A stretch of DNA of 25,509 nucleotides from Bacteroidales bacterium (GCA_023229985.1 JALNYF010000031.1:1-25509); one strand, 5' to 3'; shown: positions 7,301 to 16,403, counted from the stretch's first letter. Numbers and translations are program-made. The notes: a model not told the origin generated them from the letters alone.

Positions 7301-9322
7301 TTATTCCACTTTCACGAACTTGCCGACCGCAGATGTCCCGTCGCTACCGACGGTCTTAAGGAAATAAGTTCCAGCTGGGAGCCCCATAAGGTTTACAACC
7401 GTAGTATCATTGTTGCAACGAACGCGGCGCAATTCCCTGCCGTTTTCATCGAAAATGAAAATTGCTTCAGGTTGCAATTTCCCGCAATCCACAAATATGA
7501 AAGTGCTGGCAGGGTTTGGATAAAGGTGCAGTGATGATGTAGGCTTTTTATATTCCGGCACCTTCACGTAGGGCACCAGCAATTCAGGGTCATGGTACAA
7601 GGCAAAAGCAGCATTGGATTGGCTTGTAGGGCAGTTCACACTCACACCGTTTCCAAAAGTGACGGATCCAAAGCATAACAATCCAGCCGATAAATGTCCG
7701 AACGCATTTCCGAGAAGTCCAGAAGATCGAGTTGCATCAAAATAGTTATTAAATGTTATTGTATCAATGACACTGATGACATTCCCATTCATATCCCATT
7801 GCGTTATGTATGCTTCATTGTATGAAATATTTGTTGAGGACAAAGCAAGCACCCTGTCATTGAACACAAAAGGACTTTTGCTTGGCATCGGTTGGGAGGC
7901 AGGAACGATAGCATGGTTGATATATTCACCTGATATTGAGTTGAACCGTGCAACAAAGACGATAGAGTGATCAGCTGATAGAAAACGACGAAGAGGATTT
8001 TCCTCATTGTCAAAATAAATTAAAGCGTTCTCACCATTATAGTATCCTCCTCCAATAATCCAAACTGAATTGTCATAATAGTAGTTGCCAAGCCAACTGA
8101 CTCTTGTATAACCCTCATTAGAATTTGGATCAAGTCCGCCCCTTGTATAAATCTGGTTGCTCCACACCACCTGCCCGTCGGGATTATACTTGATGATGAA
8201 ATTCGCCTGTTGAGAAGATGATTGATCGTTGATGGTAAGGCAGTGACTTTCATCCCACCAAAGGTGGACGGGATAATTGTGCAGATTCACGCCATACGAC
8301 TCCGTGCATAAAGCAATCTGAATATAGCCAGAGAGATACATGTTGTCCTCTTCGTCAAAAGAGAGACCTTGCAAATTGCAATTAAAGAGAGGGTTGACGC
8401 TGTCACCTGTCAACTCGTAGGGAGTTGCAATGCCGTCGGTATGGTTCACCAGCAGATGGGCAAAATCCAAAGTCCACTCTGGCGTAAATTTGTACAACAT
8501 AGCATTCCCAATAGCCATGTCAGTATTTCCCGGCAGAAATAGGTTGTAAGTTTTGTTTGTATCGCCATCCACCACTATGGTGTAAGGATTTTCCTCATTC
8601 CCTCCATATTGGAACCATGTATATACATACGTATTACCTTGCGCATCAACATGAAATGGGCATGTGCCCGATAAATGGTAGCACAAACATTCGGGAGCTT
8701 GGGTGTAGGATGAACCATTTATGTGCAAATCTCTTGTGAAAGCCTCCACAAAGTGTTGGTCAAGCAGGTTTCCGTCCTTGTCGAGGGTGGCAAAAAAAGT
8801 GTACCGCCCGGGGCGAAATGGGAATTGCCGCTCCTCAGCCGGAATATTGTGAACCTGTGCACCTGTAATAAGTGTATCTAAATAATAAAACCACTTGGAA
8901 TTATAATAGTACTCCACGTCTTCTAAAGCAACGGTACTTCCCGAAATGACAATTCGATTGTCCTTTACCTCCATCCATAATGCGTCCGAAGTCCCTTCAC
9001 TCGACTTCACCACTTTATACCAGAGCATATTGCCCAAGGTGTCAAATTTGGCCAGAAGGATGGAGGGATTGTTCGCCCCTCCAGTCATTGCCTCCGAGCA
9101 ATACTCGAAAGACTCCCCGTCATAGACAGGGTTGTTGCCCATGGCACCAAACACATACAGGTTGCCTTCGTTATCAAAGGCGGTGTTGGTGATGTAGTTG
9201 TAGTAGGAACTGTAGGAGCCGTCGCTTCCGCTCCAGTAGTGCGCCCATTTCCACTCGCCCTGGGCGGTGGCTGTCGCAATCAACAATACGAATGCAAGGA
9301 AGGGGGTAATGCTTCTTTTCAT
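7301..9322 (-). CDS. Secreted propeller-like protein with type A T9SS sorting domain
   Basis: A 673-aa protein from ATG 9322. The frame is open to 9400, but the chosen start gives MKRSITPFLAFVLLIATATA, a clean signal peptide cleaved before Q21. The body has recurring units of the kind 'NxYVFGAMGN ... ILLAKFDTLGNMLWYK' and 'FIIKYNPDGQVVWSNQIY', which resemble the SBBP/beta-propeller repeats of Bacteroidetes surface proteins. The unit count was not established. Residues 600-673 form a type A T9SS domain (LYPNPASTFIFVDCG to AVGKFVKVE). It is the first gene of a two-gene operon with the 1699-aa protein, behind a complete promoter at 9420-9450. The function is unknown; exposure at the cell surface is well supported. 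Confidence 0.88.
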   Translation of the reverse strand: MKRSITPFLAFVLLIATATAQGEWKWAHYWSGSDGSYSSYYNYITNTAFDNEGNLYVFGAMGNNPVYDGESFEYCSEAMTGGANNPSILLAKFDTLGNMLWYKVVKSSEGTSDALWMEVKDNRIVISGSTVALEDVEYYYNSKWFYYLDTLITGAQVHNIPAEERQFPFRPGRYTFFATLDKDGNLLDQHFVEAFTRDLHINGSSYTQAPECLCYHLSGTCPFHVDAQGNTYVYTWFQYGGNEENPYTIVVDGDTNKTYNLFLPGNTDMAIGNAMLYKFTPEWTLDFAHLLVNHTDGIATPYELTGDSVNPLFNCNLQGLSFDEEDNMYLSGYIQIALCTESYGVNLHNYPVHLWWDESHCLTINDQSSSQQANFIIKYNPDGQVVWSNQIYTRGGLDPNSNEGYTRVSWLGNYYYDNSVWIIGGGYYNGENALIYFDNEENPLRRFLSADHSIVFVARFNSISGEYINHAIVPASQPMPSKSPFVFNDRVLALSSTNISYNEAYITQWDMNGNVISVIDTITFNNYFDATRSSGLLGNAFGHLSAGLLCFGSVTFGNGVSVNCPTSQSNAAFALYHDPELLVPYVKVPEYKKPTSSLHLYPNPASTFIFVDCGKLQPEAIFIFDENGRELRRVRCNNDTTVVNLMGLPAGTYFLKTVGSDGTSAVGKFVKVE

Positions 9323-9419
9323 AGTATCTAAATTTATGGGGACTTCTATTTTTACTCTTTTTTTGCCAACTCCCCAGACCTTGCGAAGTCCGTTAGACAA
9401 AGACTGAAAAGTTGACGCT

Positions 9420-9450
9420 GCAAAGTTACATATTATTTTCTCATTTCCAA
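9420..9450 (-). promoter_or_regulatory. Promoter of the two-gene T9SS surface-protein operon
   Basis: The minus strand shows TTG (9448-9450), exactly 19 nt, then TAACTTTGC (9420-9428). This matches the Bacteroidetes primary-sigma consensus at both the -33 and the -7 elements. The start codon lies about 100 nt downstream, so the mRNA has a moderately long leader. Confidence 0.75.
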
Positions 9451-9518
9451 CAATTTAGCGATATTTTTTTGAGATTTATCGGGGGGGTAATATATTGATA
9501 TTCAGCATGTTGTAAAAT

Positions 9519-10610
9519 TCAATTCATACCCAATCGTTTGATTTGTTCGTATCTGATGAGGTTGTAAACCAGTCCGGAGAAGATGATGTAGGCCTCATTT
9601 CGGAGAAATCCCACCGCCCGGCTTCTCATCCCGTGCAGGCATCCCTCCATGATTCCGAACACATGCTCCACTCGCGCCCGAACCTTTGCGTTCTTCCTGT
9701 TGATGGTGTCCTGCCACTTGCTGATTTTCTTTCCTCTCACATTGCGTTTGATGACCCTGTCCTTCAGGTTGTATTTCCGCATCACACGCTTCACCCCCTT
9801 GCCGATATATGCGCTGTCTGCATGAAGTGTCTGTCCTCTATCGCTCTCATCCACAAGTTGTTTTGTGGGTTTTGAATCATGCTCCGAAGCAGCTGTGGCC
9901 ACGCATTTCTTGATCAGTTTGCTCTTGGCATCTATCTTGGCGTGTGCCTTGTATCCGTAGAACTTCTCGCCGCCCTTCTTCACCCATCGGGCTTCCGTGT
10001 CCTTATGTCTTTTCTTGTTGGCCTTGCGCTTCTTCTCTTCCTCAGTCTCGCCCTCTTCGGGATTCCACAACTCGCCGCCCCTGTCTTCCTTGATTAGTTT
10101 GTTCTCTTCGCGTGTGTTGCGCTGGCGCGGCACCTCCACAAAACTGCCGTCAATGATAATCCCTTCATTCATAATCAGATTGTTGTCCTTGAGGTACTGG
10201 TTGAACTTGTCGAACAGCACGTCAAAGAGTCCCTTCTCCGTCAGCTCTTTTCTGAACACCCATATAGTCCGGGCATCGGGCACCCTGTCGCCGCTGGCCA
10301 GACCGAGGAAGTCGCGGAACGACAGCCTGTCACGTATCTGGTACTCGGTCTGCTCATCGCTGAGATGGTACATGCGCTGGAGCACGAGAATCTTGAACAT
10401 CAGCACATAGTCATAAGGTTTGGCACCAACATTGGTGAACTTCTCCCTGTAAAGCCCCGCCTCCAGCTCCTTCCTAAACATCTCAAAGTCAACGACTCTT
10501 GAAAGTTTCTCCAAAGGATTGCCCAGAGAATTGAGCTTGTCCATAGTATCTTCGCTATCGAAAAGGCTGATGTTGCCCTGCTTCTTGTAAGTCTGCTTCG
10601 ACTGTTCCAT
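9519..10610 (-). CDS. IS5-family DDE transposase
   Basis: A 363-aa transposase that appears intact. An N-terminal InsH/DUF772-type region (residues about 40-130, with YDYVLMFKILVLQRM and DRLSFRDFLGL) precedes the DDE catalytic domain. The catalytic residues are D154 in IIIDGSFVEV, D265 in LHADSAYIGK and E315 in RARVEHVFGIMEG, the 'R..VEHVFG' signature of the family. The charged stretch at residues 165-215 is an insertion common in this group. Length and domain order match full-size members, so the element may still be active. A perfect Bacteroidetes promoter lies just upstream and inside the element. Confidence 0.95.
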   Translation of the reverse strand: MEQSKQTYKKQGNISLFDSEDTMDKLNSLGNPLEKLSRVVDFEMFRKELEAGLYREKFTNVGAKPYDYVLMFKILVLQRMYHLSDEQTEYQIRDRLSFRDFLGLASGDRVPDARTIWVFRKELTEKGLFDVLFDKFNQYLKDNNLIMNEGIIIDGSFVEVPRQRNTREENKLIKEDRGGELWNPEEGETEEEKKRKANKKRHKDTEARWVKKGGEKFYGYKAHAKIDAKSKLIKKCVATAASEHDSKPTKQLVDESDRGQTLHADSAYIGKGVKRVMRKYNLKDRVIKRNVRGKKISKWQDTINRKNAKVRARVEHVFGIMEGCLHGMRSRAVGFLRNEAYIIFSGLVYNLIRYEQIKRLGMN

Positions 10611-10627
10611 TACCGTTCAAATTTTCT

Positions 10628-10658
10628 GCAAATATACGAATAATTATTTGAATAACAA
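10628..10658 (-). promoter_or_regulatory. Promoter of the IS5 transposase
   Basis: The minus strand has TTG (10656-10658), exactly 19 nt, then TATATTTGC (10628-10636), a full match to the Bacteroidetes -33/-7 consensus. The -7 element ends 17 nt before the transposase ATG, giving a very short leader. Confidence 0.75.
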
Positions 10659-10707
10659 TGGATTACGGTTGTTGTGTTTTATAAAAAATATGTTTAACGA
10701 CATATTA

Positions 10708-10937
10708 ACGTAAACGGGGAAAACAGGTGCAATTTTTGGCAGCTTTTTGCTTGTATTTATTTGATAGTCAGAGAGAAATAATTAGAAGTCACCTATATTA
10801 AAAATCAACAACAACACTCAACCACATTGAGTGGAATGTCTTGCAAAAGCGACAAATCCCGACGGTTTAACTGCTTCGTTATGTTGAATAATCTCTGTTC
10901 AATTAATTTTCACGACAGCAATATAAAAACATAAAGG
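10708..10937. other. Non-coding stretch between the IS5 element and the envelope operon
   Basis: With the 10611-10707 segment (transposase promoter and IS end) this makes a 327-nt gap without a gene. No reading frame with protein character is seen. The only structure noticed is a 7-bp perfect hairpin, CACTCAA (10815-10821) and TTGAGTG (10827-10833) with loop CCACA. Read from the envelope operon side it is followed by a T-rich but interrupted run, so it may be a weak terminator. Confidence 0.4.
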
Positions 10938-11348
10938 TTAAATGAAAAAGTCGGGAAGTATTTCTATGGCTTCCGTTTCAAAGTCAATTTTAAAAAAATA
11001 GTTCGTTTTTCCATTGCTCACGCCGATAACGGGAGCGCGCAGGGTTTTATTGTATCTCCCTGCTTGTGTCAATACTTCCTGTGTGATGGCAACGTGCGGG
11101 GCTTTGCATTCGATCACTATTGCCGGCACACCCGCCGAATCAAATACCACTAAATCATACCTTTTCGTTAATCCGTTGACGATAATCTTTCGCTCAACGG
11201 AAATGTGTGATGCCGGTATTCTCTTTTCATTCATCAAATACGAAATCAAAAATTGCCGCACTTTCTCCTCTTCCGTCAAGGGTACCCACCGCTTCCGAAT
11301 GGGATCGAAAACTTCTATTTTTTCTCCTTTTTGCCTTTGTCTCAACAT
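10938..11348 (-). CDS. Small HsdR N-terminal-like PD-(D/E)xK protein
   Basis: A 136-aa protein resembling the stand-alone HSDR_N nuclease-fold domain. The core motif is D65 in KRYDLVVFD, then E80-C-K82 in AIVIECKAP, followed by QAGRYN at 95-100. This is the D-x14-ExK-xn-Q spacing of restriction-type PD-(D/E)xK folds. An opening basic segment (QRQKGEKIEVFDPIRKRWV) is usual for this small family in Bacteroidetes. There is no helicase or specificity subunit nearby, so it is not part of a type I restriction system here. It starts one nucleotide after the stop of the type B T9SS gene, and is the last gene of the operon. Its substrate is unknown. Confidence 0.82.
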   Translation of the reverse strand: MLRQRQKGEKIEVFDPIRKRWVPLTEEEKVRQFLISYLMNEKRIPASHISVERKIIVNGLTKRYDLVVFDSAGVPAIVIECKAPHVAITQEVLTQAGRYNKTLRAPVIGVSNGKTNYFFKIDFETEAIEILPDFFI

Positions 11349-11349
11349 A

Positions 11350-13938
11350 TTAACGAATTAATGAAATCGTTCCATTCAACTGTTTTTTGACAATGCCCGT
11401 TAATGAATAAAGAGAAACTTCGCACACATAGTAGTAGGTCCCGTCGGACGATGGACGTTTGGAATAGATATCAGTGCCGTCCCAGTTAATGTCTATGTCG
11501 GTAGTCTTAAATACCAATCGTCCCCATCGGTTATAGAGGTAGAAATCAACGGCTTGCACATTATCATAAGGGAATGGCTGCAAAATATCGTTGTAACCGT
11601 CCCCGTTGGGCGTAAAGATATTCGGAAGTATGTATGGAGAACAAAAATCGGTATCGAAGCAGGTGGCTTCGCTCAATTCCGACAAGTTTCCAACCGTGTC
11701 GATGGCAGCCATCGCAAAACAGCCTGTAATATAGGGTAAACCTGTTAATTGATAAGTACAATGCGTCATGTAACAACTTTCGTCCGTATAGAAAGAATCT
11801 ATGCGGACGTATTCGGCATCGTAAGTGGGTTTATAATAAATATAATACTGACTGACATCAAGATACGCAGAATCATGGGAGAAATAAAATTCAAAATCTA
11901 CCTGTTCGCAGTCGGTAGTAACAACGACTGTAGGAATTTCCGGCGGAGTAATGTCTGTTGGAACTGCGCAACATTGCTGGGAGCGATTAAAAAAAGGAGC
12001 GATGGTGTCCGGCGCGAAGTAGCCGCCCACCGCCATCACATAATAGCAATATGTTTGCCCGTTGTTCAGGTTTCTATCTACAAAAGTCAAAGAGTGGGTC
12101 GTGGCAATTGAATCAAATTGATGTAAATTCTCATTCAAACGGTAAATGCGGTATTCCGTATTCATCCACGGAACTCGCTCTGTCCAAGATAATTGCAAAG
12201 ACCTATCCAACGGCGTAATGGTTAAATGAATAGAAGAAGCGGGGTCGGATGTTCCCACTTCAACGAGCGTATCTGCCACTTCCGAAAATAGGGTAACTTT
12301 ATAAAAATAGGTAGAATCGTTAGTATTTAGATTAATATCGGTATAGGTTGTGTCGTAGAGCGAGAGGGTAGTTGCGATGAGGCGAAAATCGGCGGGGCGA
12401 TGGGTGACAGCGCGCCAAATGTGATACTCATAATGCGGTCCCGGGTATTGTATCGTGTCAAACTCCGTGGGAACTAACCATTTTAAGAAAATCGTGCCGT
12501 TGGTTATATCTGTATTTTCGATGTCCACATTCGTCAGTGCCGGCACGTCATTTTGTAAAATGGTACAAACCTCATCAGATACGTAACTCTCGGCACCATC
12601 ATCAAAAAAAGCAACAATGCGATAGCAATACTCCGTCCCGTGATTCAATGGCAGGATGCTGCCGTCATCAATGAACGCTACATCTGCATACTCATTTGTT
12701 GTGCCGATGAGTTGGTAGCCGGTGTAAGCCGGCAGTCCCGTCTCGCAGACGTCGGGCGTAAAATTATATTCCCCGGCGCGGCGGTAGATTTTGTACCCTG
12801 CCACATTTTGGCAAACGTGTAAGTCCCAGCTTACGTGGATTTCGTTTCCGACAGGAGTCGCAACCGGATTTTCGGGCTTCGGAGCCACCACCTTGATATG
12901 CACCGTTTTAAATGCAGTCAGATTAACCTGTGGTCCGTTGTCGGTGATTTTAAAAAGAACGTTATAATAGGGCAAAATGACGTGATTGCAAACTGTTTGC
13001 CACGAGAAAAGCGATTGAATGGGAGGCTCGTCGGTCACAGACGTAAAAGTGGCAGGGGAGGTGGCAAGTTCAAAAACGCCGCCCGTTGCCGATAGCGTAA
13101 CCGCTGACGAGTTAGGGTCGTCACCTATCACGTTAAATTGAAGAAGTGTCCCTGCTTCAACGCACGTATCGATAATGGTGTTGATGACCGGTGGCTCGTT
13201 GTCGCACGCTACGATAGAAATCTGCATATCCCGTAAAACAGTTCCCATCAGCACCCCGTTTCGCCACTCCCGAATGAGAATCGCAACATTGTATTCCCCT
13301 TGCCAAATAGGTGAATCCCACGTCAGGTCGCCCGTCACCGCATCGATTGAAATAAAATTGGAAGCCATCGGATAGGAGTAGCCCGGAATGTTCTCCCCGT
13401 CAAAGCCGCGACAAACAATTAAACTGTAACTTAAGCTATCCCCGTCGGCATCATAAGCTCCCGGATTGTGATAGAAGGGAACCCCTGTGCAGCCGTTGTC
13501 AATGGGGGGATTGAGCAAGCGCGGCGATGAGTTCGCCCCTAAAAAAGGATTGATAATCAGGGTAGTTTCAATAAAAAACGGAATATTGACAGAGTTGGGA
13601 ATATTGACAATTCCGGCATTTCGATTCGCATCTTCCAATGTAATGGAAAACGTTCCCGTGGAGGGAAAAGTGTGCTCCGTAATGTATGTATTGATACTGA
13701 TGTCGTTGGCAATGTTTACTTTAGAATAACGTTGTACAATTGTGGTGGTGCCGTCTCCCCACGAAAATTCCAATTCGGGGCGGTCGGCATCGCTGGGGGT
13801 ATAGGTATAAGTGATGATCGTAAATCGGTAGGTGAAGCCGGAAATGTGTTCGTATGTAATCTCGCCCGCCCGTTGATGTGTAGCAAACGCTATCAACGGC
13901 ACAAGAAACGATACGAAGAAAAGTATTTTTTTACACAT
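11350..13938 (-). CDS. Secreted fibronectin-like protein with type B T9SS (gliding motility-associated) C-terminal domain
   Basis: An 862-aa protein. Residues 1-19 (MCKKILFFVSFLVPLIAFA) are a signal peptide and the mature part opens THQRAGEITYEH, a start frequent in this protein type. A PKD-like unit (FSWGDGTT) lies near 60 and a cadherin/He_PIG-like unit (YDADGDSLSYSL, later SIDAVTGDLTW) near 160-240. At least three fibronectin type III-like units with 'YKIYRR', 'YHIWRAV' and 'YRIYRLNE' strands occupy about 350-680. Residues 766-862 form the type B sorting domain (NIFTPNGDGYNDILQPF, LYNRWGRLVF, DGTYYYVCEV). Type B cargo often stays non-covalently at the surface. It lies 25 nt after the M23 peptidase gene and is followed after 1 nt by the HsdR-like gene, so it is the fourth gene of a five-gene operon. 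Confidence 0.93.
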   Translation of the reverse strand: MCKKILFFVSFLVPLIAFATHQRAGEITYEHISGFTYRFTIITYTYTPSDADRPELEFSWGDGTTTIVQRYSKVNIANDISINTYITEHTFPSTGTFSITLEDANRNAGIVNIPNSVNIPFFIETTLIINPFLGANSSPRLLNPPIDNGCTGVPFYHNPGAYDADGDSLSYSLIVCRGFDGENIPGYSYPMASNFISIDAVTGDLTWDSPIWQGEYNVAILIREWRNGVLMGTVLRDMQISIVACDNEPPVINTIIDTCVEAGTLLQFNVIGDDPNSSAVTLSATGGVFELATSPATFTSVTDEPPIQSLFSWQTVCNHVILPYYNVLFKITDNGPQVNLTAFKTVHIKVVAPKPENPVATPVGNEIHVSWDLHVCQNVAGYKIYRRAGEYNFTPDVCETGLPAYTGYQLIGTTNEYADVAFIDDGSILPLNHGTEYCYRIVAFFDDGAESYVSDEVCTILQNDVPALTNVDIENTDITNGTIFLKWLVPTEFDTIQYPGPHYEYHIWRAVTHRPADFRLIATTLSLYDTTYTDINLNTNDSTYFYKVTLFSEVADTLVEVGTSDPASSIHLTITPLDRSLQLSWTERVPWMNTEYRIYRLNENLHQFDSIATTHSLTFVDRNLNNGQTYCYYVMAVGGYFAPDTIAPFFNRSQQCCAVPTDITPPEIPTVVVTTDCEQVDFEFYFSHDSAYLDVSQYYIYYKPTYDAEYVRIDSFYTDESCYMTHCTYQLTGLPYITGCFAMAAIDTVGNLSELSEATCFDTDFCSPYILPNIFTPNGDGYNDILQPFPYDNVQAVDFYLYNRWGRLVFKTTDIDINWDGTDIYSKRPSSDGTYYYVCEVSLYSLTGIVKKQLNGTISLIR

Positions 13939-13963
13939 TTAACCTTGTTTAAAACCGTCTAGA

Positions 13964-14830
13964 CTATTTCAGTTTTATCTTTTGACCAAGACTTAAAATA
14001 GAATTTTCGGAAATATGATTCAATTGACACAACTTTTCAACCGAAATATGATATTTGCGAGAAATAGCGTAAAGTGTATCACCTTGTTTGATAATATGAT
14101 AGGAAGGGCTTTCGCTTGGAGTGTCCGGAGTTTCATCTTCCGTGAATTCTTCTTTCGGCGGATCGCTAATGTTCAAGTCTTTCTTGTCTAATGTCAGAAT
14201 GTTGTTGAGCAATGTTTCCGTTTCAAAATCAATCATTTTTTCAGGGTTGAAATGTTGATACAAAAAGCGAACTTCAAAATGCAAATGCTCGGTCGTTGCC
14301 CGTCCGGTTCGTCCGGCAAGTCCTATCAACTGCCCCGCTTTGACAATCTCTCCAACTTCTACTTTTATTTTATTCAAATGAGAATAGATGGTTTCTAATC
14401 CGTTATAATGACGAATCACCACCGTGTTCCCGTAGCCGCTGTAAGATTTTGCCATACGCACCACGCCGTCAAAACAAGAAAAAATGGAATCATTCAATTT
14501 CTGTTTTAAGTCAATGCCCGTATGCATGCGCCCCCCGCGAATCCCATAAGGCGATATGATTTTAGTTTCGTGGCAGGGAAATACAAACGGATTGTTGTTC
14601 TCCACCAAAACTATCTTCATATCGTTTTCGCTACTAAATGGAATATCAAGGGCTTTCAGCCGAATATGCTCGTTATTCCACTCTTTTTGATATAAAGCGT
14701 AGGAGGGAATTTGAAAAGATTCCGTGATGAGATTTTTGGTTTCCGCAGTATGGTTCGTGTCTTGTGCTTTTATCGAATTGAACACAAGAAAAACAATGAT
14801 TGTAAAAAAGATGTAGCTGTATTTCTTCAT
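13964..14830 (-). CDS. M23-family (LytM) peptidase with C-terminal LysM domain
   Basis: A 288-aa exported murein hydrolase or regulator. Residues 1-22 (MKKYSYIFFTIIVFLVFNSI then KA) form a signal peptide. The LytM domain (about 85-200) has H103 and D107 (HTGIDL) and H184 (HLHFEV) as zinc ligands, with H151 (SHLN) and H182 as catalytic histidines, so the site is complete. An acidic, proline-rich linker (residues 222-243) leads to one LysM domain (YHIIKQGDTLYAISRKYHIS, 244-288), which binds peptidoglycan. It starts 1 nt after the RfaE2-like gene. The likely role is cleavage of peptide cross-links in the periplasm. Confidence 0.95.
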   Translation of the reverse strand: MKKYSYIFFTIIVFLVFNSIKAQDTNHTAETKNLITESFQIPSYALYQKEWNNEHIRLKALDIPFSSENDMKIVLVENNNPFVFPCHETKIISPYGIRGGRMHTGIDLKQKLNDSIFSCFDGVVRMAKSYSGYGNTVVIRHYNGLETIYSHLNKIKVEVGEIVKAGQLIGLAGRTGRATTEHLHFEVRFLYQHFNPEKMIDFETETLLNNILTLDKKDLNISDPPKEEFTEDETPDTPSESPSYHIIKQGDTLYAISRKYHISVEKLCQLNHISENSILSLGQKIKLK

Positions 14831-14831
14831 T

Positions 14832-15314
14832 TTATTGCAACATTTTTTGAATGGTTTGAGTAGAAGAATAACCCTCTACAAAGTCAATCGTTTGAACACT
14901 TCCCCCATTTTGCATGACAATGTCGGCACCCACAATTTGCGGAATGGAATAGTCGCCCCCTTTTACCAAAACGTCAGGAACAATGAGAGAAATAAGATGA
15001 TAGGGTGTATCTTCTTCAAAAAGAATAATGTAATCAACAAATTGGAGAGCAGCCAGCAAAAGTGCGCGGTCTTGTTCGCCATTGATGGGACGATTCGCTC
15101 CCTTCAATCGCCGGACAGAGGCATCCGAATTGAGCCCGATAACCAGACAGTCGCCCAAATCACGGGCTTGCGACAAATAGGAAATGTGACCGTGGTGCAA
15201 AACATCAAAACAGCCATTTGTGAAAACGACCTTGCCGTATGACTGCGCTTTTCTGATCTGTTGCCACCTATCAAGCGTGATTATTTTTTTTTGAATATTT
15301 TGTAATGTATTCAT
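14832..15314 (-). CDS. rfaE2: RfaE2-like D-glycero-beta-D-manno-heptose 1-phosphate adenylyltransferase
   Basis: A 160-aa nucleotidyltransferase of the cytidylyltransferase-like superfamily. The signature GCFDVLHHGH (residues 34-43) holds the HxGH nucleotide-binding motif, followed by DASVRRLKG and RP. The C-terminal EGYSSTQTIQKML matches the ISSTxxI helix of the family. The length fits the stand-alone second domain of HldE, which forms ADP-heptose from heptose 1-phosphate for lipopolysaccharide. The frame extends to a TTG at 15320, but the ATG at 15314 falls 2 nt after the upstream stop and is preferred. No kinase partner (RfaE1) is in the window, and other NTP-transfer substrates remain possible. 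Confidence 0.88.
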   Translation of the reverse strand: MNTLQNIQKKIITLDRWQQIRKAQSYGKVVFTNGCFDVLHHGHISYLSQARDLGDCLVIGLNSDASVRRLKGANRPINGEQDRALLLAALQFVDYIILFEEDTPYHLISLIVPDVLVKGGDYSIPQIVGADIVMQNGGSVQTIDFVEGYSSTQTIQKMLQ

Positions 15315-15316
15315 AA

Positions 15317-16378
15317 TCAATCGTTTGATGATACTTCATTGGCTGTTCGTTTCATAAAAGAGGCAGCAATGAGTGAAATAATGCCAAACACGATAACCAT
15401 CAGGGTTTGTACGCCCCAGCCGACCCAGCCCGCTGCCAATCCGGCATTATAATCAACGCCATAAAGTACCAACGTGCCGGCTATTATCAACGGATAGGCT
15501 CCCAAACCGCCCGGTCCGACCACAAAGCCGATTAACCCAAATGCAAAGCAAGAAAATACGACTGTAATCCCTAAACCGGATAAAAAGTCAAAAGCAAAAA
15601 AGCAAAAATAGGTGCCCAGAAAATAGCAAACCCAAATCATTAAACTATAGATAACGAACAATATCGGGTGTTTTAAATCTTTGATAGAGATGAGTCCTTG
15701 CCAAATGCCGATAAAAAAATCTTTGATTTTAACGAAAAAATGAATCTTATTCCATTTTTTTCGCGTTACATAAATGATGACAATTAACAGAATCATTCCT
15801 GCCAGAAGATAATAAAGGGTATAGTTGTGCAACATTCCGACAATCTTTTGGCTAAATCCTTCGCCTAAGGTGGTGTCTCCGACTTTTAATTCATATAAGA
15901 TATTTGTATTCAATAAGATAGCGACTCCTACAACGATCAATAGTAGAATGAGGTCAATGGCTCTTTCCGTTACGACGGTGCCTAATGATTTTTGAAAAGG
16001 GACTTTTTCATATTGCTGTAGAAAGGTGCAACGAAGCACTTCACCCAAGCGCGGGAAAGCTAAATTCGCTAAATAACAAACCATTACCGCAAAAAAAGAC
16101 ATGCTTTTCCGGATTTTGTAATTCAATGGTTCTAACAAAAGTACACTCCTTAATGCGCGAAAATAGTGCGAAAATGCACCAATAACCAATGAAATAGCTA
16201 AGAATATCCATGCAGAACCTTTCTTCACTTCGGCGGCACTCTCTTTCAACATCTGTATGTCTTCTGTCGTTAAATCTTTTATTGATAGATAAATAAAAAA
16301 TATTCCAACGCCGAAAAAGAGGATAAATTTGAGAATCTTTTTGAGGATTGCAGCCGGTGTATATTGTTTCTTTTCCAT
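15317..16378 (-). CDS. Flippase-like integral membrane protein (LPG synthase TM / UPF0104 family)
   Basis: A 353-aa protein with about eight hydrophobic segments. Family signatures are visible: PRLGEVLR at 109-116, TERAIDL at 137-143 and the PGGLGAYP turn at 289-296. The family includes the membrane half of MprF and proteins proposed to move lipids or lipid-linked sugars across the inner membrane. The catalytic aminoacyl-transfer domain of MprF is absent. It is the first gene of the envelope operon, with a -7 box 17 nt before the start. The company of an RfaE2-type enzyme suggests a role in lipid or glycolipid export; the substrate cannot be read from the sequence. Confidence 0.88.
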   Translation of the reverse strand: MEKKQYTPAAILKKILKFILFFGVGIFFIYLSIKDLTTEDIQMLKESAAEVKKGSAWIFLAISLVIGAFSHYFRALRSVLLLEPLNYKIRKSMSFFAVMVCYLANLAFPRLGEVLRCTFLQQYEKVPFQKSLGTVVTERAIDLILLLIVVGVAILLNTNILYELKVGDTTLGEGFSQKIVGMLHNYTLYYLLAGMILLIVIIYVTRKKWNKIHFFVKIKDFFIGIWQGLISIKDLKHPILFVIYSLMIWVCYFLGTYFCFFAFDFLSGLGITVVFSCFAFGLIGFVVGPGGLGAYPLIIAGTLVLYGVDYNAGLAAGWVGWGVQTLMVIVFGIISLIAASFMKRTANEVSSND

Positions 16379-16394
16379 ATTTAATAAATGAGGT

Positions 16395-16403
16395 GCAAAA
16401 ATA
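16395..16403 (-). promoter_or_regulatory. Putative -7 element of the five-gene envelope operon
   Basis: The minus strand reads TATTTTTGC, a full match to TAnnTTTGC, ending 16 nt before the flippase-like ATG. No TTG lies at 19 nt; the nearest is 12 nt upstream. It predicts a very short leader. Confidence 0.5.

Larger units (their letters stand above)
9488..10707 (-). mobile_element. IS5-family insertion sequence (approximate ends)
   Basis: About 1.2 kb holding one transposase gene with its own promoter. The ends were placed where TAATAT occurs in inverted orientation (9488-9493 and 10702-10707). It is followed inwards by loosely similar sequence that ends in TAAAA on both sides. The inverted repeats are poor and no clear target duplication was found, so the limits may be wrong by tens of bases. 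The element lies between the surface-protein operon promoter and the end of the envelope operon, and breaks neither. Confidence 0.45.

Noticed and set aside
10938..11348. Type I restriction-modification system
   Set aside because: Only the nuclease-fold N-terminal domain is present; no helicase motor, methylase or specificity gene is in the window.
15315..15320. Start of rfaE2 at the TTG overlapping the flippase-like stop
   Set aside because: An ATG lies two codons later, directly after the stop codon, and keeps the whole domain.
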